From positions 523,626-587,625 of the forward strand of contig JACYLQ010000001.1 in the NCBI GenBank assembly GCA_015272395.1: a DNA stretch of 64,000 bases. Reading direction: 5' to 3'. The notes under the pieces are model-generated. The model was not told the origin of the DNA, ran no database searches, and worked only from the letters and a program-made list of their open reading frames with translations. Below are positions 42,750 through 52,288 of this stretch, piece by piece (the stretch's first letter is position 1; every line of letters starts with the position of its first letter). The DNA is from Calothrix sp. C42_A2020_038 (GTDB lineage Bacteria; Cyanobacteriota; Cyanobacteriia; Cyanobacteriales; Nostocaceae). The position numbers were made by a program, and so were the translations under genes.

Positions 42750-44319
42750 GTTCAGTCCCAGCTTTTAACAGCCAAATATTACTGCGTGCTGTCATTTCTG
42801 AAATAGCTTGCTGGTTACGAAGGGTGATTTGTGGAACTACCGAATTCATTCCTCCTTCCAATACCCCAGTTAGTATATTTGTTCTAGGATTTTGAGTAAC
42901 GATATTACCACCAATGGTGGTTAATACCTGGGAGTTGGTGCGGTTAGATAATTCAGCGACTTTAGCTATACCTCCTAATACAAATAACCCTGTATCCATT
43001 CCTGCAACTGCTCGACCTCTATCAGGATATTTATTGGCAATTAGAGGTCTCCCCTTCGGTGCCCGGATTTTAATTGCATTTTCTGGCAAACTTATTTCTG
43101 TGAGCTTACCATTGTCTTGGCGAATTAGGGAAACCACATTTAAATTGAGCATCCCATTTTCAGAAATGTTACGAATCTGAGTAAGTACTTCAGTACCTTC
43201 AGGTAAAGCAATCGTATCGTCAATATTTTTTAACGGTTGTTTGAGACGAATGACAAATATACTGTCATTCTTATTATCATTATTTGCTGATTTATTAGTT
43301 TCTCCAAACAAAGCTGTTGCTAAAACTGCTTTGACACTGGTTCCAACAGCAACGCTGTTATTACTACGTTGATTACTTTGATTTAGTTTAGGAGTCGTGT
43401 ATTCGTGATTAATTGCAGTCTGCGTATTTGTAACTATCGTGGGTTGGTTGTTTAATGATGCTGCGTTTAATGGTTCTAGTGCTTCTGCTCCTTCTTTGGC
43501 ACTGGCAATTTGTTCAACTATTTGAAGAGGAGCGCTAGCTAAGTTTGGTAAAGGCGTTTTTGTTACAGAATTCGGTGTCGGTACAACCCGTGCAGGTACT
43601 ACAGGTTGAAGAGTCGGTATTGTACTTCTTAGCGATACTTGAGAAGTGGGTATAGAATTTCTTCGTGAAGCAACTTGAGGAGTTGGCGCCACAGCTTGTA
43701 CTACCCTTTGAGGTTCAGGTACTCGAACTGTAACTATTTTGGGTACATAAACAGTTGGCGCCGGAGTTGGAACTTTTTGGACAACAACGCGCGTGATAGT
43801 TTTTGGAGGTTGGGGAGTTGTAACAGGTTTTGTAGTAGTCGGTTGTGATGGAGTTTTGAATTGCGCTTGCGCTGCTTTGATCGCATTAGCTTGTTCTGCT
43901 AACGCTAGTTTTGTTTTTAACAGTTCAATTTCGGCTTTGGCTTCTGTTTCTTCCAGTTCGTCAAGATTTTGATTTGTCGGAATTGGCTGTTGTTGGAGTT
44001 TAGACGGTTGTTTACTATTTCCGTTCATCATTTGCGACAAAAAGGTACCAGCTACAACCACAACTGCTAAAGTTGAGGCGCCGACTAAAGCCACTTTTGC
44101 AAAAGGATTTGATGAAAGTGATTTTTGAGTTTTGATATTTTGTGGCGCCGCAACTAACTCATCATTATTATTAGTATTAACGACTGCTAAAGTATTCGAG
44201 TTAGCAACCTCATCATAAAAATCGACATCTTCAAACCCAACTAAATCAGCCATTTGTTTTTCCCAGTCAGGAATTTCTTTTATGGGCGCCTGTAAAGGTA
44301 ATTGTTGTAAAGTTTCCAT
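42715..44319 (-). CDS. VirB10/TrbI-like type IV secretion protein
   Basis: 534 aa. A cytoplasmic N-terminus (1-75) is followed by one TM segment (VALVGASTLAVVVVAGTFL), a coiled stretch, a long Pro/Thr/Gln-rich periplasmic region (about 150-300), and a C-terminal beta domain (about 330-534) with FVIRLKQPLKNIDDTIALP, GTEVLTQI and the ending WLLKAGTELEVYINQPLQF. This last block is very like the C-terminus of VirB10/TrbI (GTxxxVxxNxPL). VirB10 spans the envelope and links energy to the outer channel. Last of eight co-oriented genes. Confidence 0.8.
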   Translation of the reverse strand: METLQQLPLQAPIKEIPDWEKQMADLVGFEDVDFYDEVANSNTLAVVNTNNNDELVAAPQNIKTQKSLSSNPFAKVALVGASTLAVVVVAGTFLSQMMNGNSKQPSKLQQQPIPTNQNLDELEETEAKAEIELLKTKLALAEQANAIKAAQAQFKTPSQPTTTKPVTTPQPPKTITRVVVQKVPTPAPTVYVPKIVTVRVPEPQRVVQAVAPTPQVASRRNSIPTSQVSLRSTIPTLQPVVPARVVPTPNSVTKTPLPNLASAPLQIVEQIASAKEGAEALEPLNAASLNNQPTIVTNTQTAINHEYTTPKLNQSNQRSNNSVAVGTSVKAVLATALFGETNKSANNDNKNDSIFVIRLKQPLKNIDDTIALPEGTEVLTQIRNISENGMLNLNVVSLIRQDNGKLTEISLPENAIKIRAPKGRPLIANKYPDRGRAVAGMDTGLFVLGGIAKVAELSNRTNSQVLTTIGGNIVTQNPRTNILTGVLEGGMNSVVPQITLRNQQAISEMTARSNIWLLKAGTELEVYINQPLQF

Positions 44320-44406
44320 ATAATACTCTTTAGTTTATGTAAAGCGAACAGGCGATATTTAAAACCTTTCCCCCTTCCCTTAACAGTCTAAGAAAAGAGA
44401 GCTAGG

Positions 44407-45078
44407 TCAAATACATTTTTTGTCTTTAATATCGCAAACATTATATATTCTGAGTCGAGCTTCGCTTAAACGAAAAATAGCAGATTGTAAAGGTGTGGGT
44501 TGATTAGGTAAAGAAATAACTTGTGTATCTTCAGCTTTCAATAAGATACGTTTGATAAAAGGTGTAGTTTCTTGCTGAATATTATTTCTAAAAAAGATAC
44601 GATTTGCAGAAATCTTGATTTGCCATTTACCATCATTTATTTTTTCGGGTTGAGTAACTTGTTTTATTATAAACAAACTTTCAATATTGTTTGCAACTGT
44701 TGCACCAGCTAATCCAGATATTTGAATATACTCTGACTCAAACTTTTGTCTCAACTCTTCAGATAAAAGTGACGAGGTATTTTGCCAGACAATTAGTGGT
44801 GATTGCTTTTCAGACCAAGTAAACATTAAAGTCAGAGTTTCACCGACAAACCGACGAATGATTTCTGGTTGACGTTCTAGATTTTCTTGAGGGTCAACTG
44901 TAATTGCCCTTCCATCAACAAGTTGAACCAAACTAGCAGGAAGTTGAGTATTAACTGTTTTTAAAATAGAACTATGAAAAATCAACAACAGTAAGGTCAA
45001 TGCATTTAACCCAAATGTAGTGATAGCAAATAGAGGAAAGATATTGTGTTTATTTTTTGGCTGAGAGATTAAACGCAT
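44407..45078 (-). CDS. VirB8-like membrane-anchored protein (copy b)
   Basis: 223 aa with one N-terminal TM segment (FPLFAITTFGLNALTLLLLIF) and a periplasmic domain: PEIIRRFVGETLTLMFTWS, later FIIKQVTQPEKINDGKWQIKI and an ending RLSEARLRIYNVCDIKD. Size and bitopic topology are those of VirB8/TraE-type proteins. It is clearly a paralogue of the next gene upstream. Assignment to VirB8 is by topology and gene order; sequence similarity to canonical VirB8 is not obvious. Confidence 0.6.
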   Translation of the reverse strand: MRLISQPKNKHNIFPLFAITTFGLNALTLLLLIFHSSILKTVNTQLPASLVQLVDGRAITVDPQENLERQPEIIRRFVGETLTLMFTWSEKQSPLIVWQNTSSLLSEELRQKFESEYIQISGLAGATVANNIESLFIIKQVTQPEKINDGKWQIKISANRIFFRNNIQQETTPFIKRILLKAEDTQVISLPNQPTPLQSAIFRLSEARLRIYNVCDIKDKKCI

Positions 45079-45083
45079 AACAC

Positions 45084-45902
45084 CTACTGAGTAAAACTAT
45101 TAGAATTTAACATTCCACAACGATTAGATTGACTATTGATATTATCATAAGCATCGGTTAAACAGAGATTATTAACTTCATAAATTTCTAATTTACGCTC
45201 CCTGAGCTTATATACAGTTTTTTGTAGCTCGGTGATTTGATTAGTATTTTCTAAAGGATGCTCAAATGCATCGACAGAACGTACCAAAAAATCTTTATTA
45301 AAAGGAATTAAAACTTTCTTATTATCAGCACGTCTTAACTGAACTATATTGGCTACTAAACCAACTCTCCAACGGTTAGTAGCTATTTTTTGTGGTGGAT
45401 ATACACGCTGAATTACTAATCTTGTAGTTATTTCTTGATTGGTATTTTTTGTAAATAAATCTACTGGTATCATTTCAGCAATTTGTGTCAAAAAGCCTTG
45501 CCGAAAATCTTCTGAAAGGGCAAAACTAGCTATCCAACTAGTTGTAGGTACTTTTTTAGTGGCGCCTATTGATGTCAGTATAGATACACCTGTGTCAGGT
45601 TTAGGATTGGTCGCATCTTCTATCGTATTCGCTGGAAGAGTTCCAGCCCAATCAAACATTGCTGCCATTGTTTGGCTGACAAATTGACTAATCATTTCCG
45701 GTTCGTGTTCAGTATTATTCGTAGAACCAGCACCCTCAAAAATTTGCACAAAATTCGGCGGTTTTCTATTACTCAAATTATGAATAGCCAAACCTTGGAA
45801 AAATAAGAAAAATAGAGTCAAAACCTGTAACCCGAAAGTCACCGCTGCAAATATAGTCAACAGGTTAACCGTCGCTTTTTTCTCTGGTAAAAATCGTGTC
45901 AT
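45084..45902 (-). CDS. VirB8-like membrane-anchored protein (copy a)
   Basis: 272 aa. N-terminal TM (LTIFAAVTFGLQVLTLFFLF) and a periplasmic domain with PEMISQFVSQTMAAMFDWAG, ALSEDFRQGFLTQIAEMIP, LVIQRVYPPQKIATNRWRV and an ending LRERKLEIYEVNNLCL. These blocks align in order with copy b, which lies 5 bp downstream, so the two arose by tandem duplication. It is longer, with an insertion near 95-125. Confidence 0.6.
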   Translation of the reverse strand: MTRFLPEKKATVNLLTIFAAVTFGLQVLTLFFLFFQGLAIHNLSNRKPPNFVQIFEGAGSTNNTEHEPEMISQFVSQTMAAMFDWAGTLPANTIEDATNPKPDTGVSILTSIGATKKVPTTSWIASFALSEDFRQGFLTQIAEMIPVDLFTKNTNQEITTRLVIQRVYPPQKIATNRWRVGLVANIVQLRRADNKKVLIPFNKDFLVRSVDAFEHPLENTNQITELQKTVYKLRERKLEIYEVNNLCLTDAYDNINSQSNRCGMLNSNSFTQ

Positions 45903-45918
45903 AATTATTACTTCTTAT

Positions 45919-47010
45919 TTAAATTCTGTCACGTATCCACACATTGGTATTATTCATGGCATTAAAGATACTCAAACCTCCAAGTGCAGCTAAAGTTAAA
46001 GATAAAATCGGCGCCAGTAGTCCCAAGCAAATCAAGAACCATGTCAAATCAAGTTCAGCATCAATATTTTGTGATGAAACATCAACAATAACGGTGGCAG
46101 TTACCACAGCAATAATATTGAAAGAGATTTTGGCAATGCCAATTGCACAAAATCCTGTCATCCATGTCACAATTGGTTTGCTGGCTACAGGCAGCAATGA
46201 ACATCCCACAGCTAATGGACCGAGGGCTGCAACTAAGAGCATAGTTGCTTCGATTAAATTGTGAAAAGCTGTTTGTGAGGAGATTAATATATTTTTGATA
46301 GTTGTTTGCACTGTTGAACCAAGCAACGAGTAAAACGAAAGCTCTGATATACTGTTACTGCTATACACTAACAAGTTGACTTTTCTTTCCAACCTACTTA
46401 TCCAAGGTTGGGCGCCGTATAAATCGCGATAATTTTGCCAAAGAGTATCAATTTTTTCCTTAGCTTTAGTTAAACATTGTACTTGTTGTTCTCCGGTTAG
46501 CGATTGGCAAGGTCGCAACAAGGCGCCTGTCACTTCTTCAGCAACACTCATATTAAGTGCTTGTTGGTATACCTTATTACTATCTGCGACTTCAATAACT
46601 TGCTGGTTGATAGTGTTAATAAAATTTCTAAACCCTAAAGTTAAATGAGATAAAGTAGTTCCATTACCTGGATTCGCTAAAAGCAGTACCACAATAAAGG
46701 GCATGATTAAATTTGATATTGGACGAGAATACTCATTTTCGAGAACATCCCTCAACCATTGAGATACAAAAAATATCAAGGTTCCAACAGCAAAAAATAT
46801 TCCCAATTTGGTAATTGCACCATATAAATTATTGTTGGTATTAGTTTGGAGAATATCTATCCATTGTTTATCCCAACTATTAGTAATATTTTGTGCTGTA
46901 ACAGCGCCGTTTCTCAGTATATCAGTGGCGCCGAGTTGGGCTAGTAAGTTGTTAATATATAGCATTTTTTTTATCAGGGCATGAAAAATCAAAGTTAGTC
47001 GTACGTACAA
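45919..47010 (-). CDS. VirB6/TrbL-like polytopic membrane protein
   Basis: 363 aa with about six hydrophobic segments (GIFFAVGTLIFFVSQWL, LIMPFIVVLLLANPG, ATMLLVAALGPLAVGCSLLP, MTGFCAIGIAKISFNIIAVV, FLICLGLLAPILSLTLAALGG). A central periplasmic-looking part has two Cys. Pattern and position fit VirB6/TrbL, the inner-membrane channel component. An internal ATG at 46965 (MLYINNLLAQLGATDIL) may be the true start. Confidence 0.7.
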   Translation of the reverse strand: MYVRLTLIFHALIKKMLYINNLLAQLGATDILRNGAVTAQNITNSWDKQWIDILQTNTNNNLYGAITKLGIFFAVGTLIFFVSQWLRDVLENEYSRPISNLIMPFIVVLLLANPGNGTTLSHLTLGFRNFINTINQQVIEVADSNKVYQQALNMSVAEEVTGALLRPCQSLTGEQQVQCLTKAKEKIDTLWQNYRDLYGAQPWISRLERKVNLLVYSSNSISELSFYSLLGSTVQTTIKNILISSQTAFHNLIEATMLLVAALGPLAVGCSLLPVASKPIVTWMTGFCAIGIAKISFNIIAVVTATVIVDVSSQNIDAELDLTWFLICLGLLAPILSLTLAALGGLSIFNAMNNTNVWIRDRI

Positions 47011-47035
47011 GTAAAATGTATAATATATAACTTAA

Positions 47036-47887
47036 TTACCGTCTACCAAGCAAATCAGTTTGCGATGTTACTTGCAACAACCGCGCGACTTCTGCCGATG
47101 TGTCAACTCTTCTAGCACGATTAGTTTCGTCAATTTGTTGTGATATATTGGTAAGATTTAGATTCGTGTACTGTAAGTCTTGATGGATATGAACTGTAGT
47201 TCCTAGTGTTGCTGCAATAAGTTTAGATTGTTCTCTTCGCTGGTTTATATTTTGTAGTTCTAAGTCAGCTAAACCTTCCCAAGTTAGTTGGGTAAGTTTA
47301 GATTGATTTAACATAGGAGCAATTAAGGATGATATTGGGTTAGCATCTGCTGCAAACCCCGAAAGATTATTCAGAGGATTAGCATTTGCGACTGCTTGAA
47401 TTTCGATTTGCTTTTGCCTTTTATTGGTTTCAGCAGTATTCGCAATTGAGATGATATCATTAACAGCTTTTTCAGCATTTTGAAGTTTGTTTCTAGTTTG
47501 GGATTGACCGTTTCTTCCTAGGGTACTTTCTACTGCTCCTAAAGTAATATGGCGCCCGATTTTATTTTTGACTATGGCTCCATTGACTGCCGAATTTGTC
47601 TCAAATTTTTCCGATAACGAATATTGAGTTATCTGGTCTTGGACAATTTTACCAGCTGTATTTGGATTGGGTATACCAATGGCGCCGGAGGAGTTATTAA
47701 TTGCTGTTTGTGTTTGCACTTCATAAGGTTTAAGTGTATCTGATAAATTATTAACAACATAGTTTCTCAAATCATTACTGTAAGCTTGGAAATCTGTCCA
47801 AATATTACCTAAACCAGCCATTGCTGGTAATGTCATTAATACTAATGCACTAGAAAAAACTGTTATTTTAAAATAGTTTTTATACAT
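47036..47887 (-). CDS. VirB5/TrbJ-like exported coiled-coil protein
   Basis: 283 aa. Signal peptide ITVFSSALVLMTLPAMA with cleavage near residue 24, then WTDFQAYSNDLRNYVVNN, and long Gln/Asn-rich helical stretches ending in LQYTNLNLTNISQQIDETNR. Exported helical proteins of this size just after VirB4 are typically VirB5/TrbJ, minor pilus components. Sequence similarity is weak; the call rests on topology and gene order. Confidence 0.6.
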   Translation of the reverse strand: MYKNYFKITVFSSALVLMTLPAMAGLGNIWTDFQAYSNDLRNYVVNNLSDTLKPYEVQTQTAINNSSGAIGIPNPNTAGKIVQDQITQYSLSEKFETNSAVNGAIVKNKIGRHITLGAVESTLGRNGQSQTRNKLQNAEKAVNDIISIANTAETNKRQKQIEIQAVANANPLNNLSGFAADANPISSLIAPMLNQSKLTQLTWEGLADLELQNINQRREQSKLIAATLGTTVHIHQDLQYTNLNLTNISQQIDETNRARRVDTSAEVARLLQVTSQTDLLGRR

Positions 47888-47905
47888 AGTCTAATTATTT
47901 ACTCC

Positions 47906-50650
47906 TTAACTATCACGAATTGAACTAACTAATTGACGGGCAAATTGTGACAACGCTTTATATTTGTTACCATGCTGCATAATTTTTGACCGTGCAGCTT
48001 GTTCTGAAGGATTGTTTGCTACAACTGCTAACTGTTCAAACCCTGGATAGTAGCGACAAAAAGTGTAAACACCATTGTCATCAAGTAACCACTGACTGTA
48101 AATCTCTTCTTTGCGTGGAAAGAAACTCTCTGATGCATTACGGCCGATCACTTCACGTGGGTATTTTAAAATGTCTACAAAACTATTGACCGCGACAGGT
48201 TGAATTCGTCCAATTAATCTTGTTGTTAAATTCTGTAAAATCTTCGATGCAGCTTTTGATTTTGCAATTGTATCAGGGTCTTGTGCTGATAAGATTACTC
48301 TTACGCCTGCTTTGGCACCATTCGCACACAATCTACCTACTAAGTCAGAAATTTGGTCGAACTCGAATAAAATTGGCGCCTCGTCAATAAAAAATATTGA
48401 GGCCGGACTACTTAAAGCACGTCGTAGTGCTGCAGAGTAAGCGCTTAAAGATAACAGTGCAGCATCTTCACTATCAGAAAGATTTCGTAGTGCAAAAACT
48501 AACAGTTGGGCATTGGTTGGAAAACTTGAAGGAGCTGAAATTGCTTGACCAACTCGGCTTTTTAACCAGAACCGTAAGCGTAAATCAATAACTTCTAGTG
48601 CTTCATCTATTCTGGCACCAGTAGTATGTAAGTTCAGTTGTTCGCGCGTGCAAAATGACAAGAAATCTTTCAAAGTTGGAGTTTTCTCCCACTCTAAACT
48701 TCCAAAACCTGCACGCATAGCTGCTTGATAACGTTGTTTAATTCCTTCGTCAGCAAAGAATGAGGATAATGCTAGGTTAATCAGCGAACGCACAGTTTGT
48801 GAAAGCAACTGGTTTTCATTCGCGTTTCCTAATATCATTGTCATTAACGCTGATTCCAAAAACCCAACATAATCTTGGAAACGCGATAACTGTTCTTCTT
48901 GGCTCAAAGAGCTTAAGTCTGGTTGCTCAAACAAATTATTCGATTGCTTAGAAATATCAAAATAGGCACCGTATTCTCCGAGAAATTTGGTATAGTCGCT
49001 AAAAGTAGATGTACCATCAGGTTTGGGGAAATCAAGCGCAACTACTGGCATTGAATGCGCTAACGCTTGAGTTAATATACCCGATACTAAAACCGACTTA
49101 CCCGCGCGTGTTGTTGCAAATAACGCTAAGTTTTTGTGTTGGTTGAATAAATCAAGCTTTACTGGTGTACCTCCTTCGTCAGAAATCAACTCAAACCCTT
49201 TAGTATCACCGACAGAAGTTTTCACTAAGGGAATTAACCCCCACACTTCACTCGTTAAATAAAGCTGACGTCGGTTAAACGGTTTTGCCAGTAAAACATC
49301 CCAAACAATAGGTAAAGTTTGCAGCCAAATCTTCCATGCATATTCCACTTCTCGAACTACGCGCGCAGGACGTTGAAAACAATTTTCAATGTATCTACAC
49401 GCTTCATCGAGTTTTTCTGTGGTGGGACGATGCACTAAAATTGTGACACCTGTGTAAATGGGAACAGCCCCTTCGTATAATTTTTCTTGTGCAGCAACAG
49501 ATTTTTGGAGTTTTAACTGTGCAGCAACGTCAATTGTGTTACTTTTTTGCTGTGCTAATTTTGCAGTCATATTAGACTGTTTTAACACTCGTTGAAGAGT
49601 TGCTTTGACTAAAGCAGGATTTGCAGGCGCCAGTTGACAAAAAATTTCGGTATCTACAACTGCGTCTCTAGCTATTAACTCCCACAAATAGCGAAGTTGT
49701 GATGATTTATCTTGCCAACCTCCGGGTTTTTCCAAGAATGTCATCACTCCAACATAGTTATTTTTAAGATATACCCATTGTCTATTAGCGACAGGTACAC
49801 CTGATTCAGTTAATAATGTTGTGCTATGAATATTTTCTAAAAGTAATTTACTGCTGGGTAGTTCGGAGTAAGTTTCTTCTCTAATTCCGTTATCATCTAA
49901 TATTAATAGCTGTGGAATTTTTGGTGTAGCAGTATTATTAAAGCGTTTCCAGCATGAATGCCAAAGTTCGTGTGCAGTTAATGCTCTAACATCCAAACCC
50001 ATTTGGTTTGATAAAACCTGTTCCCAACGGCGAAACCCTTCCTGATAAGCATTGGAAATAATAGTTTCGATACGTTCTTGCTCTCTTTGAACTGCATCAC
50101 CTTTAAAAGTTAGCCACCAAGATTCAGCTTTCGCAAGTATTTTTTCAATCCAATCATTTGCTTCCGCACTATCAGACTCAACGGTATAAGTTACATACAC
50201 ACGTAAAAACTTTGGTTTACGAACACCGCTACGAGTCAAGGTTTGAGTTCTTGCTCTTTCAGATGTTAGTAAATATTGTATATCTGGTGAAGTTGTCTTT
50301 TTAATTAATGATGCTAACTCTTGTTGTCTCGTTTTATCAGTTGCAAACGAACCCAAATGAAAAGTTATTCTTTCTTGACTGGGTAAGTCTTTTAATCCGG
50401 CTTCGATATTTTTACAAATTGTATCTACTTGTGATTTTAATAAAGTTGTATGTATACCTTTACATTCAAATCCAAAAACAAAGCAGAATTTATCTTTCTG
50501 ACTTCCCTTTGTTAATAGATAGGCGCCGATATCTCTATTATTAAATCCATATTTTACCATCGTAGCAAGATGCAAGGAGTCTTCAAAAGGGGTTAACCTA
50601 CTTTCGTGACCTGCGATGTCTACGCTTTGTTTTCCGATTTTGTCTTTCAT
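47906..50650 (-). CDS. VirB4/TraC-type conjugative ATPase
   Basis: 914 aa. The C-terminal half is an AAA+-like motor: Walker A LFATTRAGKSVLVSG near residue 510, then VVALDFPKPDG, Walker B IFFIDEAPILFEF near 755, and RVILSAQDPDTI. The N-terminal half has the TraC/VirB4 style fold with LLTKGSQKDKFCFVFGFE. VirB4 is the conserved ATPase of type IV secretion and the best marker here. Its start overlaps the small membrane protein gene by 53 bp. Confidence 0.88.
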   Translation of the reverse strand: MKDKIGKQSVDIAGHESRLTPFEDSLHLATMVKYGFNNRDIGAYLLTKGSQKDKFCFVFGFECKGIHTTLLKSQVDTICKNIEAGLKDLPSQERITFHLGSFATDKTRQQELASLIKKTTSPDIQYLLTSERARTQTLTRSGVRKPKFLRVYVTYTVESDSAEANDWIEKILAKAESWWLTFKGDAVQREQERIETIISNAYQEGFRRWEQVLSNQMGLDVRALTAHELWHSCWKRFNNTATPKIPQLLILDDNGIREETYSELPSSKLLLENIHSTTLLTESGVPVANRQWVYLKNNYVGVMTFLEKPGGWQDKSSQLRYLWELIARDAVVDTEIFCQLAPANPALVKATLQRVLKQSNMTAKLAQQKSNTIDVAAQLKLQKSVAAQEKLYEGAVPIYTGVTILVHRPTTEKLDEACRYIENCFQRPARVVREVEYAWKIWLQTLPIVWDVLLAKPFNRRQLYLTSEVWGLIPLVKTSVGDTKGFELISDEGGTPVKLDLFNQHKNLALFATTRAGKSVLVSGILTQALAHSMPVVALDFPKPDGTSTFSDYTKFLGEYGAYFDISKQSNNLFEQPDLSSLSQEEQLSRFQDYVGFLESALMTMILGNANENQLLSQTVRSLINLALSSFFADEGIKQRYQAAMRAGFGSLEWEKTPTLKDFLSFCTREQLNLHTTGARIDEALEVIDLRLRFWLKSRVGQAISAPSSFPTNAQLLVFALRNLSDSEDAALLSLSAYSAALRRALSSPASIFFIDEAPILFEFDQISDLVGRLCANGAKAGVRVILSAQDPDTIAKSKAASKILQNLTTRLIGRIQPVAVNSFVDILKYPREVIGRNASESFFPRKEEIYSQWLLDDNGVYTFCRYYPGFEQLAVVANNPSEQAARSKIMQHGNKYKALSQFARQLVSSIRDS

Positions 50651-50966
50651 AATAAAATCCTAGAAAACTCCGATAACGAGCAACACCCCTTGTCCAGGTC
50701 GGAACACCAATAAATTTGCTTAAAAACCGCCAGCTTTTGCCCCCTGTAAGTATCCACCAAGTTGCGATCCCCCAAGCAGCTAGTAGTACTGTCCACAACC
50801 ATTTTTGCCATTCGTCTGCAAATAAACCCCCAAAGAAGCCATTAACGATGAAGTAGGAGAATAAGGCTATTATTGTCCAGGGGAAGATTTGGTCAGCCGG
50901 TATCGGACCGAGTGAGGGTTGAGTTCCTAATATTTGATTGACTGGTCTAAATTCCTTATCTTCCAT
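50598..50966 (-). CDS. VirB3/TraL-like small membrane protein
   Basis: 122 aa with two TM segments (IFPWTIIALFSYFIVNGFFG and WLWTVLLAAWGIATWWIL) and a very basic C-terminal tail (RQNRKTKRRHRRSRK). Size, topology and position just before VirB4 fit VirB3/TraL. It overlaps the VirB4-like gene by 53 bp, which suggests tight coupling. Confidence 0.65.
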   Translation of the reverse strand: MEDKEFRPVNQILGTQPSLGPIPADQIFPWTIIALFSYFIVNGFFGGLFADEWQKWLWTVLLAAWGIATWWILTGGKSWRFLSKFIGVPTWTRGVARYRSFLGFYYERQNRKTKRRHRRSRK

Positions 50967-51163
50967 TATCTTTACACACAGATTGAAAGAGTTTCATTGA
51001 TTGTTAGACATAGATTACAGCAGTGTTTAGACAAATGAGGTACATAGATTAAAATTAAACTATTGTGGAGTGGGCATCCTTAACCGCTTGGCTGTATTTA
51101 ACCAACTTGAAATTTGCTGTAAATTGATTGTTGGACGTTAGTAATTAAGAATCCAAAATCATC

Positions 51164-51793
51164 TCATCCTGTGATAAAAGAGGTTAATACATCGGCTATT
51201 GTAACTGCGATGACTACTAATAGAGGTGTTCTGGCTACTACTTGCCAGTCTTCATCTTTACGAACTGCATTGACTACACCTACTAAAGATACTGCTATAT
51301 ATAGTAAATATAGCGCTCTGATGACGTTGAATACTAAACTTACTGCATTTGTGGCGCCGGATTGAGATGCATCCGCGAGATTATTCTTGAAAAATATTTC
51401 TGCTTTCGAGAAAAATTGTGCAGCAGCTGGGTTCGCAAACCAATCTAACCAAAATCCACTTAAAATTACTACCACTACTAATGTTTGTAGGATGATAATC
51501 CAGTTTGTTGGTAGTTTCGCGCACTTGCCAAAGTATTGAATATATGCGGTTACGGCGCCTGTAAGAAGCAGGCAAAATAATAAAATCGGACTCTGAAAGC
51601 TAATAATTGTTAGAAAACATGCACAAGTAAGTAAGAATAATGAAGATTTATACAACTTTAACATGCATTTTTCCACTGTTTTGATAGATATCATATCTAA
51701 ATTAGATTCCCCATTACCTATTTTCAAGATAATAAACACAGAAATTATATGGATAAGCAATAAATAATGTTGTGTTCCTGCATACGTTCGCAT
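51164..51793 (-). CDS. Membrane protein with VirB2/TrbC-like C-terminal hairpin
   Basis: 209 aa from the first ATG; an internal start at 51664 (MLKLYKSSLF) is plausible. Several hydrophobic segments; the last two (VIRALYLLYIAVSLVGVVNAV and TPLLVVIAVTIADVLTSFI) are separated by a short charged loop RKDEDWQV, the layout of VirB2/TrbC pilins. It is first in the cluster, 197 bp from the VirB3-like gene. Pilin identity is inference; it is longer than typical pilins. Confidence 0.5.
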   Translation of the reverse strand: MRTYAGTQHYLLLIHIISVFIILKIGNGESNLDMISIKTVEKCMLKLYKSSLFLLTCACFLTIISFQSPILLFCLLLTGAVTAYIQYFGKCAKLPTNWIIILQTLVVVVILSGFWLDWFANPAAAQFFSKAEIFFKNNLADASQSGATNAVSLVFNVIRALYLLYIAVSLVGVVNAVRKDEDWQVVARTPLLVVIAVTIADVLTSFITG

Positions 51794-52288
51794 TATTAAT
51801 TAAATTATAAATGTATCAAACTGGACTTGTTTACAAAAAATATATTTAAATTTAGTGAACAAATATAGTAATTATTAATTTAGTAATTTAATATTAATAA
51901 TGTAAAATAATTAAACTTTTAATTAAATATTTGATCATTCACTCTTAATCTAAAAGCTATAGATTCGCATATGTATTGCTTCATCGTTTTTCTATTTTGT
52001 TAGGAAAACGATGATTGTTATAGATAGATATTAGCTGGATTGTGTTGTCAAAAAGACATGTTCTCTTAAATACAAAATAGAGAATATTTTAAAGGTCATT
52101 AGAAATCATCAATTGTTGTGTCATTTGAAAATCTCTTTCTTTGTCAAAAAAAGTGGGGGATTAGGTTTGATATTGTGATGACGCCGATGCTTTTAAAACA
52201 TTCTTTTGAAGGAATATAGTCAATTTTACTTCACAGTCCAAGATAACAATTTTCATACAAGTGAAGAACTGCCCCTGAGGAGATATCC
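51794..52288. promoter_or_regulatory. AT-rich divergent intergenic region (secretion cluster / phoX)
   Basis: About 495 bp, very AT-rich between 51800 and 51950. It must hold the promoters of both the secretion operon (minus) and phoX (plus). No Pho box or other site is convincing. GAGGAG lies just upstream of the phoX ATG. Confidence 0.4.

Noticed and set aside
31332..43000. CRISPR array near the type III-D-like operon
   Set aside because: I looked for 28-40 bp repeats with regular spacing on both sides of the operon and found none. Only isolated inverted repeats are present.
42078..52288. Relaxase or VirD4 coupling protein in the secretion cluster
   Set aside because: No protein with a relaxase HUH/MOB motif or a second large P-loop ATPase is encoded here. 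The only large ATPase has VirB4 features.
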